Shown: in pieces, positions 34,656 through 46,409 of the stretch
Layout: each line of letters starts with the position of its first letter
How positions within the stretch are numbered: position 1 is the first letter of the stretch
From: Fulvia fulva
Lineage: Eukaryota; Ascomycota; Dothideomycetes; Mycosphaerellales; Mycosphaerellaceae
Length of the DNA stretch: 64,000 bases
Direction of reading: 5' to 3'
Assembly: GCF_020509005.1 (NCBI RefSeq)
Contig: NC_063018.1
Span: forward strand, 1,054,001-1,118,000
The notes under the pieces: model-generated
Seen by the model: the letters and a program-made list of their open reading frames with translations, nothing else
Databases searched by the model: none
Told to the model about the DNA's origin: nothing
Program-made: the position numbers and the translations under genes

Positions 34656-35632
34656 GGAAGGAATCGTATTTAGTAAGCTAGCTACGAGATAAGGTAACAA
34701 GTCTTAACCGCGCTTTCCTAATTATCTAGTACTACCGTATAGCCTCGTTTCGAGAGGTTAGCCCGGAGTAAAAGCTTCCCTCTACGCCCTCCCTCCCTAT
34801 TTGCTCCTTAAGCTAATATCTACCTCTATAGGCCTAAGTCCTTTAGTACTCTCTATTGACCGACATACGCATCCGTCCTCTCGGGCTATATAGATAGTGT
34901 TAGCCGTCGCTACTAGTATATACCACGCCCTAGGTTTTGACGCCCTTCGCGTTACCGTAGCCTATCTCTAGAAAGCGGCCGTCTATACCTCGTAGGTTTG
35001 CTCGGGGCACATACTACGCCGGGTAGCGTACTCCTTACGTTTCTACCTACTAACTAATATAAAGTTCCTTATTACCCTACCCTCGATCCTCCCCGATTAT
35101 AGAACTTATCCACTTATATTATACGTCTTTTCCCCGTCCTAATAGCCGTCTTTTCCTTGCTTAGGCTATCGTCTTTTCCTCGTCGCAATCTACTATATCA
35201 GACTAGGTACGTTATGTAGCGGGATAGGTAGTGCCTTAGGCAAAACCCTCGTTCCTATACCGGGTGTTTAATAGGCCCTTATAGGCTTCGTCGCGTGTCT
35301 ACCTACCTACCGTATTGCCCGCTAGTAAACACTAGATTGTTTCGTAGTCCGCTCGACGCCGTTATATAGTCCGCTTAGTTTTTGTTCTATAGTCCGCTCG
35401 TCTAATGTTCGTCGCTTAGCCCGCTCGGTTTACGGTCTCCGGAGGTGAAAATTCTATACTTATACTAGAGGTGTCCTGTCGAGCGTATAGGCTACGGTTC
35501 CGCGCCCTTCTTATACGTAGAAAGAAGAGGGACTCGCTCCCGACACGAGTACACGCTCGTCGGATAGTTTTTATACCCGTTTTACTAGTAGTCCTCTATT
35601 CGCCGCGGCTTCGCCTACGTTACGCGCCCGTC
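34656..35632 (-). repeat. LINE-B 5' module, inverse copy of 3377-4362
   Basis: It shares both short-repeat arrays with the first copy (CGTCTTTTCC at 35124, 35147, 35170; TAGTCCGCT-type units at 35344-35430). Differences are mainly transitions. Confidence 0.85.
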
Positions 35633-35730
35633 GCGCCTACGACGCTCTAGCGTAAGAATACTTAGCTCTCTCGTAGCTAGACGAGAGGTTCGTAGCCGAT
35701 ACTACGTATAGGTAATTCTCGTCGTCGACC
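35633..35730 (-). other. Extra 5' sequence of the chimeric LINE
   Basis: About 97 bp between the end of LINE-B similarity and the right TSD. It may be the true LINE-B 5' end missing from the copy at 3377, or filler DNA. No other copy is in the window. Confidence 0.5.
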
Positions 35731-35742
35731 TATTAAGGTTAA
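35731..35742 (+). repeat. TSD of chimeric LINE, right
   Basis: TATTAAGGTTAA. It sits 97-98 bp beyond the point where similarity to the LINE-B start ends. Confidence 0.85.
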
Positions 35743-37440
35743 TAATATTAGCGTTCTTACGGAAGGATAGGTAGAAGTCACTAAACTTCTCCTTTTTACC
35801 CTACTATAGACTATTAAGCTTAGTTATAGTATTAGTATAGGTATTACGGGTACCGTAGCGCCGGGCTAGATCTTCTATTATCTTATCTATAGAAGCGTAC
35901 TAAGTAGTCGTACCTTCTATAGACTTAGTAAGACTAGGGATCTTTGAGTCGATATAGGTCTATATACCGTTCTTTAACTAGCGCTAGACGTTCTAAAGGC
36001 AGTCCTTTACGGTACGGTACTTAGAGGCTTAGAGCTTAGCTTCGGTAGTACGCTACTACTCTTAGAACTTAATATCGTCGCTCTTTAGATCGAACTTAGT
36101 AGGGGCCTTTAGCTCGTTAGAGAACTTGATACTAGTAGTTATATCGGCGTCGTAAGTCGTATATACGGAGATAGAGTTACTATCTAAGTCGGTACTCGGG
36201 CGATTCTTCCTACCCTTAAGACTACCGTCCTTACGGCTATTCTTACGGCCCTTATTACCGTCGTCCTCGTCGTCTAATAAGTCCGATAAATCCGGGTCCG
36301 ACTTCTTCTTATTAGGCTTACCTCTATTCTACCGACGCTCTAGTAACTCTTTAGACTCGGTTCGCTAAGGTAGTAGGTCTTACTTTTCCTTAGACCGGCT
36401 ACGGTCCTTCTCTTACTTCTTAAGCTTAGTAATACGCTTCTCGGCTACTACGAGCTTAGTCTCGGTCTCTACTAGCTTACTCTCCGCTACCTTATACTAC
36501 GTACGATATACCTTCTTTATATCTTTAGCCCTCGTAAGCTCGTCTAGGTCGATAATAATAGTATTATCGCGCTTAGCGATCTCCTCCTTTAGTCGCGTAA
36601 CCTCCTCTTCTAGGGACTGTCTAGTCGCCTATTCCGTATCGATTATATCCTCGAGTCGGTCTATCTAGTCCTTAGTATCTTACGCCTTACGGAGGTTAAT
36701 ACGGTTAGCTATATCGAGCGTAGTATTAAGCTTATACGTACGTCGGTAATCGGACTCGATATTATAGAGGATCTTATAGATCTACTAGGGATAGTTATTG
36801 ACCGTCTTCTTAAACTTGTCTATATTTAACCCGTTTAACGAGTCGAAGGCTTCCTAGAAGTTGTCGATAGTAATCCTCCTCTTCCTCGGTACCTTAGTAC
36901 CCTTATCTTCTATCTTATCCTCGATAAACTCCGTCCTATATAGGTTAGCTAAGTTTAGTTCTATCTCGACCTCCTCTTCCTTAATCGCCTTAATTTAGTC
37001 GAACACCTCCTTATACTACTTACGGTACTAGTTATTCTCGTTAAGGAGCTCGTTTACGATATCCTCTTTACGTTTATAAGTCTACGTCGCCGGGTTCGCG
37101 CTATCGTAATTAGGCGGATTAGGTAGTAGGGTAAAGAAGGATAATCTATTAAGGGACGCGCGATAAACGCGTCTATTAGTATTCTCTATACTTACGCCTA
37201 GTACGCCGGTACCGGTCTATCTTACTATTATTACTATATTAGCTATAATCTACTTTAAGGTACGACTTAGCGAGTACGATACCTAATCTTAGTACTTCCT
37301 AGTATACTATGGCGGTTTCTCTATAATCTCCTAAATATAGCTTCTTATATCTCTCTATACGTTAGTAATGATCTATTCGAAGTGTTATAAGTAGGTATAA
37401 GTACGTAGTTAGGTAAGGTATAAGTCGAATAGATGTTCTA
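35743..37440 (-). pseudogene. Gypsy-B Gag, N-terminal part
   Basis: Minus-strand frame with few stops. A segment SIENTNRRVYRASLNRLSFF near 37180 leads into PNPPNYDSANPAT and then a long Glu/Lys-rich probable coiled coil (36900-36400) with basic-acidic patches. A capsid-like block RYGTRNTYTNTITKLNSL near 35840 ends at the chimeric LINE insertion. TAG stands at likely Trp/Gln codons. The family assignment rests on the capsid block and the downstream protease and RT start. Confidence 0.6.
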
Positions 37441-37500
37441 TCTAAGAGAGGCGCGGAGGGCGCGAGAGTTATATATAGGCGCTAAGCCGCTAGTCGGATT

Positions 37501-37687
37501 TGTTAGCGGGCGCGGGGTCTAGGTACGTACCTACGGGTCTAAGTAAATATACGCCGGTACGGTAATACTTAGAATCGAATAAGTTCTATAAAGAAGAGAA
37601 GATAAGAAAGTCGCGAAGCCGCGATAAAGTAAACGTCGAGGTTAGGGTCTAGGGTCCGGGCGCGCTAGCGTACTAGGTCACGTGACA
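37501..37687 (-). repeat. Probable gypsy-B 5' LTR (187 bp)
   Basis: On the minus strand it begins TGTCACGTGACC and ends CCCGCTAACA, a TG...CA pair, and Gag coding follows. The second LTR is lost, so length and ends rest on one copy only. Confidence 0.5.
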
Positions 37688-37972
37688 CTAAGTATAGCCT
37701 TACGAGGTGAACCGTAATAGCCGAGGTAGTAGCTAAGACCGCTCGCCTAAAGGGACTAAGGTAGCGGATAACGAAGAAGAAACTATAGGAGTAAGCCTAG
37801 TTACTAAAGCGGCGCTAAGAGAGTTAGGTCGTAAGAATTATTAATTAGGGTTATTAGTCTATAGTACTTTTTAGTTAGGCTACTTAGCTACCTATCGCTC
37901 GTATAAAACAAGAACGTAGTACTAAATTATAAAGTAGCCTCGGGCTTATTATTATCTAGGCTCTTAGAGCCT
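37688..37972. other. Unassigned stretch between gypsy-B LTR and decayed ORF
   Basis: About 285 bp without recognisable coding. On the minus strand it follows the stop of the unidentified reading frame. Probably its 3' flank, the target of gypsy-B. Confidence 0.35.
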
Positions 37973-38701
37973 TACTTCTAACCTAGGAACCGTAAATTAC
38001 TAGGTACTACCTCTAGATCCTCTCTATTATTATCCTCTATTATCGGTATAGGCGAACGAGCTAAGAAGCTAGATAGAACTATAGCCCCTTTTAGCCTCTC
38101 GGTAATCGAGCCGAATCCTAAAGTACGTCTAGTCGTAATTAACCGCCTAAACCGCTTAGCTACTAGAAGAACGGGAGGACTAGCTATACGAACGTAGACC
38201 TTAGGCGAGGTCACGTCCGCCTCGCCCCTACCCTTAGAGTCTTCTAGGAGAGGCGTCTATACCGGAATCTAGCGGAGCTACCTAACGTAGTCGGAGGTAT
38301 CGCTTAGACCCTCCTACGGCTCGTTACGGTCTAGGGTATAGCGCGGCGATATCTACCGAGGGCTACGCCGAGTCCTAGGAGCCGACTTCTTCTTAGCTAA
38401 GGCCGCGGGCTTCTTACTAGCTAAAGATACGGGCTTCTTACTAGGAGACTTCCTAGGTACCTTAGGTATACTAGCGGACTTACTAGGCTTAGTTAGTAAT
38501 ACGAACAAGCCGTCGTCCTCCTTATCTAAGGTATTCTCCTCCTAGCTAGGTATATTTATATTAGTCTCGGCGTTCTCGTAAATAAAGGCGCGGACGTAAG
38601 CTAAGTTAGCCTTTAATACGGCCTTTAGGCGGCTAGCGGCGTCGTAGGTAGTACGAGACTTATAACTAACCTAGAAGACTAGACTATATATAGCTAGGGT
38701 C
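37973..38701 (-). pseudogene. Decayed reading frame of unknown family, 3' part
   Basis: Continuation in frame from 62303: AIYSLVF, SYKSRTTYDAASRLKAVLKA, an acidic stretch (LDKEDDGLFVLL), then a Lys/Ser/Pro-rich basic tract with SPSKKP, SKKP and KKKSAPRTRR near 38400, and a C-terminal region with the only open ATG-to-stop stretch of note (38214-37978). The basic tract could be a nucleic-acid-binding or nuclear-targeting tail, but this is inference from composition. The frame ends with TAG near 37978. Confidence 0.5.
38697..38701 (+). repeat. Left TSD of gypsy-1 (GGGTC)
   Basis: GGGTC, repeated at 62298-62302. Confidence 0.85.
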
Positions 38702-38872
38702 TGTTATAGTTTACTACTACCGTAACGTCGCGCCGCGGCTCTTCCCCGCGTACTAGCGCCTTAGCGCTTCCCTATATATCTCGCGCGCTTCGCGCTTCTC
38801 TTTCGTAGCCTTACCGAATAACGCTTGTTTTACGGTAACCCTATACTATCTTATAGATTACTACCCGTAATA
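38702..38872 (+). repeat. Gypsy-1 5' LTR (171 bp)
   Basis: TGTTATAGTTTACTAC to CTACCCGTAATA (CA end mutated to TA). It matches 57178-57336 plus 62286-62297. Confidence 0.85.
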
Positions 38873-38927
38873 GTTTGTTTAGTCTTATAAGCGGCCTATC
38901 TAATTAGGCTAGTAGCTATAATCAAAT

Positions 38928-39142
38928 CGTACTAATAATAACTATAGTCGCGTAAATAAGCGTATTAGTTAAGTTAATAGATTACCTCTCTCCTTCGCGT
39001 AAAACGCGTTAAGGCAGGTCAAGTTCACTATAGTTACTAACCGTCGAGTTACGCGTATAGGCGTACTAATAATAACTATAGTCGCGTAAATAAGCGTATT
39101 AGTTAAGTTAATAGACCACCTCTCTCCTTCGCGTAAAACGCG
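38928..39142 (+). repeat. 81-bp direct repeat in gypsy-1 leader, 134-bp period
   Basis: 38928-39008 and 39062-39142 are nearly identical (two differences seen, AGATTACC versus AGACCACC). Both start CGTACTAATAATAACTATAG and end with CGCGTAAAACGCG-like palindromic sequence. They lie between the LTR and Gag and may be part of the leader or packaging region. Confidence 0.8.
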
Positions 39143-39269
39143 CGCTTTCCTACTCTTATAGGGCCCTTATATACCTACTAAGAGAGTAGTCTTATCTACT
39201 ACGTAACAGCATAATATAGCTATACCCGGTAGTACTACTAACGGCGTGCTCTTACCTAAGTAACCTCTT

Positions 39270-41290
39270 TATCTAGATCTTTAAGTATAAGCGTTAGTCG
39301 CTCGTACGCGCTAAGCTTTTCCTAACCGTATCTACTAAAACGTAGACACTCGATAACCTAGGCATCGATACCGCCCTAGGTGCCTTCCCTTCCGACGACG
39401 ACTCGAACGTATTCGCCGCCGAATAATAAGAGATCGAGAAGGATCTACTACCTAAAGAATAGTAGTTTGCCTTAACCTCCGACCCTATTAACTTTATATA
39501 ATTCCTTGACGAAGAATAGATCTTAGAAGAAGGAGAAATCAAGGTGTATAAGATAATAGAGCTAAGAGATAATATATCTATATAAGATAGTAAAACTAAT
39601 GTTATACGCTAACCTAAGGAGTAGGTAATCGCCTTAGAATATACTACTATTAAGAGCCTAGCCGAGTTCGCGACTCGTACTATAGTATACCCGGAGATTA
39701 TATTTCACCTCGTTCGCTAGATATAGTTAGACTTTATTACACTTTTTAACTAGGTCGAGTCCCTAAAGAAGGCTAATAAGGTTATATAGCGTAAGTACGC
39801 CGATATAAAGAAGGAACGTAATATCGTATCCGAGAGTCTTAGTCAACTCGAAAAGGATAAGGATGTTAAGGGCCTCTTTATATTCTACTTTAACAGATAC
39901 TAGAAGTATAAGAGTTAGATATAAGACCTTAAGGAAGCTAATTAGCGCCTCTAATAGGATAACGATACGCTTTTCGGATAGGTCGAGGAGTCGTAGGTAG
40001 GCATATTACCTAAGGATATTAAAGCCCTGTCTAAGCGTAATTAGGCTCTAAATAAGGAGGTAGTAGAGCTAAAGGCTTAGCTAGTAGCTAAGGACACGAA
40101 CGGTACTAGCGATACTAGCGGTACTAACGGTAATAATAATAATAACCGTAGTCGTTAGGTCCGCGTCTACTCCCCTTGTCGTAACGGTGTTTTACGATCA
40201 CCTACGCCTCCTACTTAGTAGGACCGTATAGGTAGAGGCACCCGACAAGGAGGTAGTAGAGGTAGTAGCGATAACGACGGAGACAACTCTAATAACAATA
40301 AGGGTAGAGATAATAGTCGACTACGCCGTTACCTATACCGTAACTCTTACGACGAGAACGCTAGGGCACACCTAGTAGTGCTTCTAGGGTAACTAGTAAT
40401 ACCGCCGTTAGCTAGTTTACTACTATCGAACCCTCCGTTAATGTTATATATACTAATAAGTTAGTTAAGGATCTAGAAAGCAAGTTCGATAATAAGAATA
40501 TAAACTTTAACCGTAAGCTCGATTAGCTAGAGATTAAGCTGTCCGTAATATAGTTCTAGACTATCGAGGACGGACTACGCTATATCCTTAACTACCTCGA
40601 CGGGTACCCGTACTAGCTATACAATCCGCGAGTACCCTCTAAGCGTACTAAGCGTAATTACGTTAACCCCTTTAAGTCTATCGATAGGATGATCTAATTT
40701 CTTATCGATCGGTATAGTAAGAAGGACGTCGTAGGTAAGGCCTTCTAGAAGCTCTAGGTCTTATAGTAGGGTAAGAACGAGTCATTTTCTATCTTTATCG
40801 CTAAGTACGACGAATAGCGTAACTTATACGACCTATTAGCTAAGACTAATCACCGCCTACTCGAGGGTAAGCTTAACTACAAATATATAGAGGTACTGCC
40901 TATAGAGACTAAGGACCGCGAAGACTTAGTCGACCTATACTATAAGCTCGAAGCTAAGTTCGAGCGCCTAAAGTCAAAGACCCTAGCTATACTACGACTA
41001 CCTCGTAGTACTAGCGGTAGTAATAGCGGTAGTAACGGTACTATACCTACCGCGCCTAGCGTAGCCTAAGGTTTAGGCCTTAAGCTATAGGCTTAGATAC
41101 CGCGCGAATTTAAGGAACTTAAGAAGCTCGAGCCTAAGGAGAAGGCTAGTATTATCGTAGTAGGCGGTTATGTCCGCTACCGCCGTATAGACTATAACTT
41201 ATACTCGCTAGACTACCCTATTAAGTAGTATAAGCGCCCTCCGCCGCGCGTAAATACTAGCTCTATAATATAGATACCGGCTAACCCTTA
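39270..41290 (+). pseudogene. Gypsy-1 Gag
   Basis: Plus-strand frames show a coiled-coil-like stretch (KKERNIVSESLSQLEKDKDV near 39810), an Asn/Gly/Ser-rich low-complexity linker (40110-40320), a capsid-like block with YINxFKSIDRMI and GKAF (40650-40760), and a mutated zinc knuckle near 41170-41215 (GYVRYRRIDYNLYSLDYP, with Cys/His replaced by Tyr as RIP of TGT/TGC and CAT/CAC would do). No ATG opens it. Confidence 0.65.
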
Positions 41291-41499
41291 GTAATAGAGA
41301 AATAGCTAGACTAACGCTTAAGTACGACAACCGCTAGTCCTACTTACGAACATAATACTAAGAAGGAAATATAGCGAGATACGGTAATATAAGGACTAGA
41401 GTACGCTTTACGTATATTAGTAAGCTCTCTAATACCGCCTATTATACGAGGGGCACTAAGGCCGAGAGTGTCCCCTTATCTTATAATGCCTAGTAGTAT

Positions 41500-44400
41500 A
41501 GATAGTAATTAAGCTCTCCCCTTCCTTAATTACAGTACTACCTTTTAGTATATAGATTCTATATACGCTCGTATATATAATCTTCCTCGACTCTAGAAAG
41601 AACCTCTTTAATTAGGACTAGCTAATAGCGGCTCCGCTAACGAGCTTATTACCGAGTCTACGTACTTTCCTTTCTATATCGGCGGCTACGTCGAAATCCT
41701 TAGCTACTATTTAGTAGAATTACTAGAGTATAACATCGTACTCGGCTCTAGTTAGTTCGTAGACTACGAACTAGAGATATAATAGGAGAAGGGCATTATA
41801 ATAATGAATTATTTGAAATGCCGTACCTATAAGGTAAACTAGAGGTCTAATAAGTACCTAATAGTAGAGTCTATTAACTATCTAGCTACGCTAGTACTAT
41901 TAGGTAATTATCGACCGCCGATAGTAGAAGATAACCCTAACGAAGTTACCGCTCCTACGCTATCCTTACCTAAGTATATACCCTAACTATAGTTCTATAC
42001 GACGTTCGAGGACGAAGAGGATAACTTCCGTATATATACTCGATAACCGTTACCGGTAGACGGCGTTAAGACGTTAAATCGACCGTACCGATATACGAAA
42101 CAAAAGTAACGAGTTATCGAACTAGAACTAGAGATCGATATCGTAAACATCTCCGCGGCCTACGTAGCAAAACTAGCTCGTAAGAAAGGAGCAGAGGTCT
42201 ATATAATATAGATTATACTACCTAGTTAGAAGTACTACGCTAATCTATTACGAGCCTACGTAATAGTAGCGCCTAGGTAAGACTTCGATCCTACTAGGCT
42301 CTACGCTATAAACCTTCGAAAGGTATAGTTAGTAAACCCCTTAACAGTATATATAATAATAGTAAATAGCAACTTCGACAGATTTATAAAAGGTAAAGAC
42401 AAGGACTAAGATACTAAGGTCTACTTACCCTAGGAACTATACGGTTTCGAGGACTATTTTAACCGTTAGGATATATTAAAGATCCTACCTTACCGCCCTA
42501 GTAAAGACTATAAAATACACCTTAAAGACGAAACTAAGTCACCTCCTTTTAAGCGGCTATACGTAATATCGTCTCGCGAGAATAAGGTAATTAAGAAGTA
42601 GGTCGATAATTAGCTATAATCTAGAGCGATATAACGAAGCACGAGCCCGGCTTCTATACTAGTACTAATGACACGTAAACTAGGCGGCGGTCTACGGGTC
42701 TATATCGACTATAGAGCTCTTAACGCCCTTACGGTCAAAAGTATATACCTAATACCGCTATTCTAAGAAACGCTAAACCGCCTAAATAGGAAGAAGTACT
42801 TTACTAAACTCGATATTATCTCTACCTTTAACCGCATTCGTATTATAGAGGGCTACGAATAGAAAACTACGTTTAGTACTCGCTATAGTCAATTCGAGTA
42901 TATAGTAATGCCTTTCGGCCTATATAATACTCTAGGAACATTCTAATTATATATTAACGATACGCTTATAGAGTATCTCGATAACTTCTATTTAGTATAC
43001 CTAGATAATATCCTGATCTTTAGCGATATATTCGAGGAATATATATAATACGTACGTAAAGTACTATAACGTATACGTAAAGCCGGCCTATAATTAGATA
43101 TCGACAAATACGAGTTCTACTAAATAGAGACGAAGTACCTTAGTGTTATTATAGGAGTCGACGGTATCCGTATAGACCTAGAAAAGGTCGACGTAGTTAA
43201 GAACTAGCTTACTCTAATATGCCTAAAGGATGTATAAGTATTCCTTAGGTTCGGAAACTTCTATCGAAGGTTTATATAGAACTTCTCTAAAATCTATATA
43301 CCCCTTACGAATTTAATAAAGACTAGTAAGAATAGTAAACCGATACTATTTGTTTAGACAATAGAATACGAAGTAGCCTTCTAAGGATTAAAAGATATAT
43401 TCTTAACGGATACGGTACTCGTACACTTCGTACTAGGGTTAGAAACTATAGTCGAAACAGATGCCTTAGATTTCGTTACTACGGTAGTAGTTTTATAGAA
43501 ATATAGAGACGTCTAGAGACCGCTAGTATATATGTCTAAGAAGATGTTACTATAGGAGTATAACTACGAGATCTACGACAAGGAACTATTAGCTATCGTC
43601 CTCGCCTTCGAAGAATAGAGACCTAAGCTTACCGTTAACTTAGACGATGACACGGATACCAATTTTAAGAATACGAAGGATATAGATAACAATCCCGTTA
43701 TTATCTACTCTAATTATAAGAACCTAGAATACTTTATAAGTACGAAACAACTTAATAGACGGTAGGCACGCTAGGTATAGTTCCTAGTACAGTTCGTATT
43801 CGAAATCACCTATTATCTAGGTATATAGAGTATAAAGCCTAATAGTCTTACTAGACGATCGTAAGATCTACCGTTAGATCTAAGCGATCTACGTCTATAG
43901 TATTAGAGCTAGGTTATCCTACCGCCCGCTCGCCTCGATACTAAGCTCAATTTAAGCGAGCTACGAGAGGGGGAGGTAGCATAGTAGGTAGTATAGTAGG
44001 ATTTACTTATATAAGTCAAGGCTCTATATAACGAAGAGACCGTTTAGGCTACTATATAATAGCTATCCTAGAACTAGTAAGTACCCCTATTACGTAAATA
44101 TAAGATCGACGATCGTACGTCTAAAGTAGAAGATAGTATAATCTATATAAAGAACGCCTACGGAGGATATAGCTTATTTATCCTAGAAGTTACTAGCGTA
44201 GTAGAACTTCGTACTCTAATTACGAAACGTTTCTACGACATACCCGCGGCTAGGCATCCCGGCCGTAAAAAGACATCCGAGTTGATTAGTAGATACTACC
44301 GCTAGCTACGTATAGTATAAACAATTAAGAGATTTGTCCGTAATTATATTATATATAGAACAACGGTTCCGTTAAATCAGTAGTATTAGGGCCTCCTTAT

Positions 44401-45600
44401 ACTATTACCGGTACCCTTCGGAGTATAGGAGGATATTGCTAGTGACTTCGTTATAGATTTGCCCGTAAGTAAGAGCTTAACCGATAGACAAACGTATAAG
44501 AACGTCCTTATAGTTACGGACAGGCTTACTAAGGAGAGATACCTAATTCTAGTGCTATAGATAGACGCCCTATATATTGTATATATCTTTATCCGCTATA
44601 TCTTCGTACGTTATAGCATTCCTAAGAGCATCGTCTCGGATCGGGGCTCCTAGTAGACGTCTACGTTCTAGAGACGAGTTTACTCCCTACTCGGTATTTA
44701 ATAACGACTATCGACGGCCTTTTACCTAGAATCCGATAGATAGTCTAAAAACATAAATAAGGTTATAGAACGTTACCTTAGGGCCTATATCAACTACGCC
44801 TAAGATAATTAGATTGATTAGTTACTACTTACCGAGTTTGCTACTAATAATTATGTATCGGCTACTACTAGAGTGTTACCCTTCTACGCTAATACCGGTC
44901 GTAACCTAGAATTCACGGATGCTAGTCTAACTACCCCTATAAAGCTTATGCCCTATAAGCAACGACTCGATACAGAATCTGCGAATACGTTTGCTAAGCG
45001 TATAAACTAGATATACGTATATCTAAGGTAAGAAATTGTGTTAGCCTAAGTATTATAAGCAGATTTTACAAACGTATATCGCTAGCTACCTCCGAATTAT
45101 AATATTAGCGACGAAGTTTATATTAATACTGCTAACTAGTTCATAATACGCCCGTCTAAGAAGCTTAATATTAAGAACGTAGGGCCGTACGAGATTACTA
45201 TAGTACTCCCGTATTAAAATACTTACCGCGTTATAATACCCGATTAGTTAGGTAATCTCTATAACACTTTCTACGCCTCGCTCCTATAACTAGCTACTAA
45301 TAACCCCGAACCTAGACAGATCCTAGTACCGCCGCCCCTAATCGAGATTACCCGCGACGACGACGGCGAAATATCCGAAGAGTACTTCGTAGAGGATATA
45401 CTCGATAGGAAATATTTTAAGCTAATAGAAAGACTACTAAAACACTTACTATAGAAGTAAGACGAGTATAAGTACCTAGTAAAGTAGAAAGGATACCGCG
45501 AGCCGAGCTAGGCGCTACTAGAAGTATTAGTAGGAGTAGCCGCCTCTATTATAGACTTCTACTACAACTTTCCGACGAAGTCTATACCCGCTAACTTTAA
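41500..45600 (+). pseudogene. Gypsy-1 Pol: protease, RT, RNase H, integrase, chromodomain
   Basis: [14 protein letters not shown] near 42820 and MPFGLYNTLGTF near 42910. The active-site YLDD reads as YLDN at 42998-43009. RNase H: ETDALDFVTT near 43460 and [14 protein letters not shown] near 43585. Integrase: FYDIPAARHPGRKKT near 44230 (His finger), VTDRLTKERY near 44515 and IVSDRGS near 44635. Chromodomain: YKYLVK.KGYREPS.ALLE near 45461-45525. TAG/TAA codons break all of these. C-terminal sequence continues to gypsy-2 at 45764 and past it to the purine tract. Confidence 0.8.
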
Positions 45601-45764
45601 GCCGCCGTACGACTAGGTACCTAATAAGGACCGAGTTACTAGTATACTACGATCTTATACTAAGTCTAGCTAGGTACCTACGGAGAACGCGAGTACGTCT
45701 ATACCGGTAGTTATACCGTAAACTAGACGGATATAGTAATCGACATTAAGCTAAATAAGGTAGA

Positions 45765-46287
45765 TGTTAGGGCGAGAGCCTGGCCTATAAGATATAAGGG
45801 TGAAAGCGAGAATGTAGGTACGAAGTGTAGATATAAAAGGGTATAGTATAATTACTACACAAAACGAAAGACGAAGAAAGTAAGAGAGGCCTAGGGAAGG
45901 CCAGATATTTATACGCGACCCTCGCGAGTACGTGTCCCCGCATTAATAGGGCTAAACCGTACGAAGCCGCGCTTAGTAGCTTTGCTTAAAACCTTATTCC
46001 AACCTGCCCTACGTTCCGAGTCTTCCACGTGCTTCTTCTAGGGTCTAGCGTAGTCGCGGGTGCTCGCGGGAGTGCCGTGAGTTATATAGTTACGAGCCGA
46101 AGTAAATCTATTAAGATTTAGTAGAGGGGTGAATTTAGAGGGCTAGGTCCCGTACTAAATATTACGGGGTATATAATTCTTAGCGCTTATATACTAAGCT
46201 AGACTGTCACTTCTTAACGACTTCTAAGTACTCTAAGGCTCTTCTGTCCCTACCTTCTATATACTCTATAGAGAGACTATAATAGTA
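45765..46287 (-). repeat. Gypsy-2 3' LTR (523 bp)
   Basis: Plus-strand ends TGTTAGGGCGAG and ATAATAGTA. It keeps several CA/TG sites that its partner lost (for example GCCTGGCC versus GCCTAGCC). Confidence 0.9.
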
Positions 46288-46300
46288 GCCCCCCCGAATA
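46288..46300 (-). other. Gypsy-2 polypurine tract
   Basis: On the minus strand TTTATTCGGGGGGGC, a G7 run directly before the 3' LTR. Confidence 0.7.
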
Positions 46301-46409
46301 AAGCTAAGTTCCTACGAAGCCGTAGTAGTTCTATATATCGAGGATGTTTAGCTTTAGTACTAGGCCTAGGCCTAATATTATAGTTGATATACTATTCGTA
46401 AGCCCCGTC

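Larger units (their letters stand above)
32944..35730 (-). mobile_element. Chimeric LINE: LINE-B 5' module joined to LINE-1 3' half
   Basis: Minus-strand insertion of 2787 bp with a 12-bp TSD and an (ATCT)n tail at the left. 32944-34655 matches LINE-1 from the tail through the C-terminal part of ORF2 to the RT block SGAFDYVSHP. At 34656 it switches to the LINE-B 5' module (inverse of 3377-4362), in the same sense orientation, plus about 97 bp beyond the LINE-B start. The junction lies in CTTCCTTACT-like sequence present in both parents, so microhomology template switching is likely. One TSD pair around the whole means it inserted as one unit. Confidence 0.85.
30936..37687 (-). mobile_element. 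Gypsy-B: minus-strand Ty3/gypsy, 3' half lost, hosting the chimeric LINE
   Basis: Minus-strand order: 5' LTR (37687-37501), Gag with a charged coiled-coil region and capsid block, protease-like region and the start of the reverse transcriptase (GFI.RSVLLVVVPIL near 30970). There it stops against Fot1-3, so RT core, RNase H, integrase and the 3' LTR are missing. The chimeric LINE (32944-35730) interrupts Gag with a clean TSD. RIP has removed most TG/CA. Confidence 0.75.

Noticed and set aside
3362..35742. Inverted repeat between 3377-4362 and 34656-35632 as a large foldback or segmental inversion
   Set aside because: Each copy sits inside a LINE with its own TSD, so they are two independent insertions in opposite orientation.
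39294..39542. Minus-strand ORF of 82 codons
   Set aside because: Antisense to gypsy-1 Gag. Weak composition and no domain.
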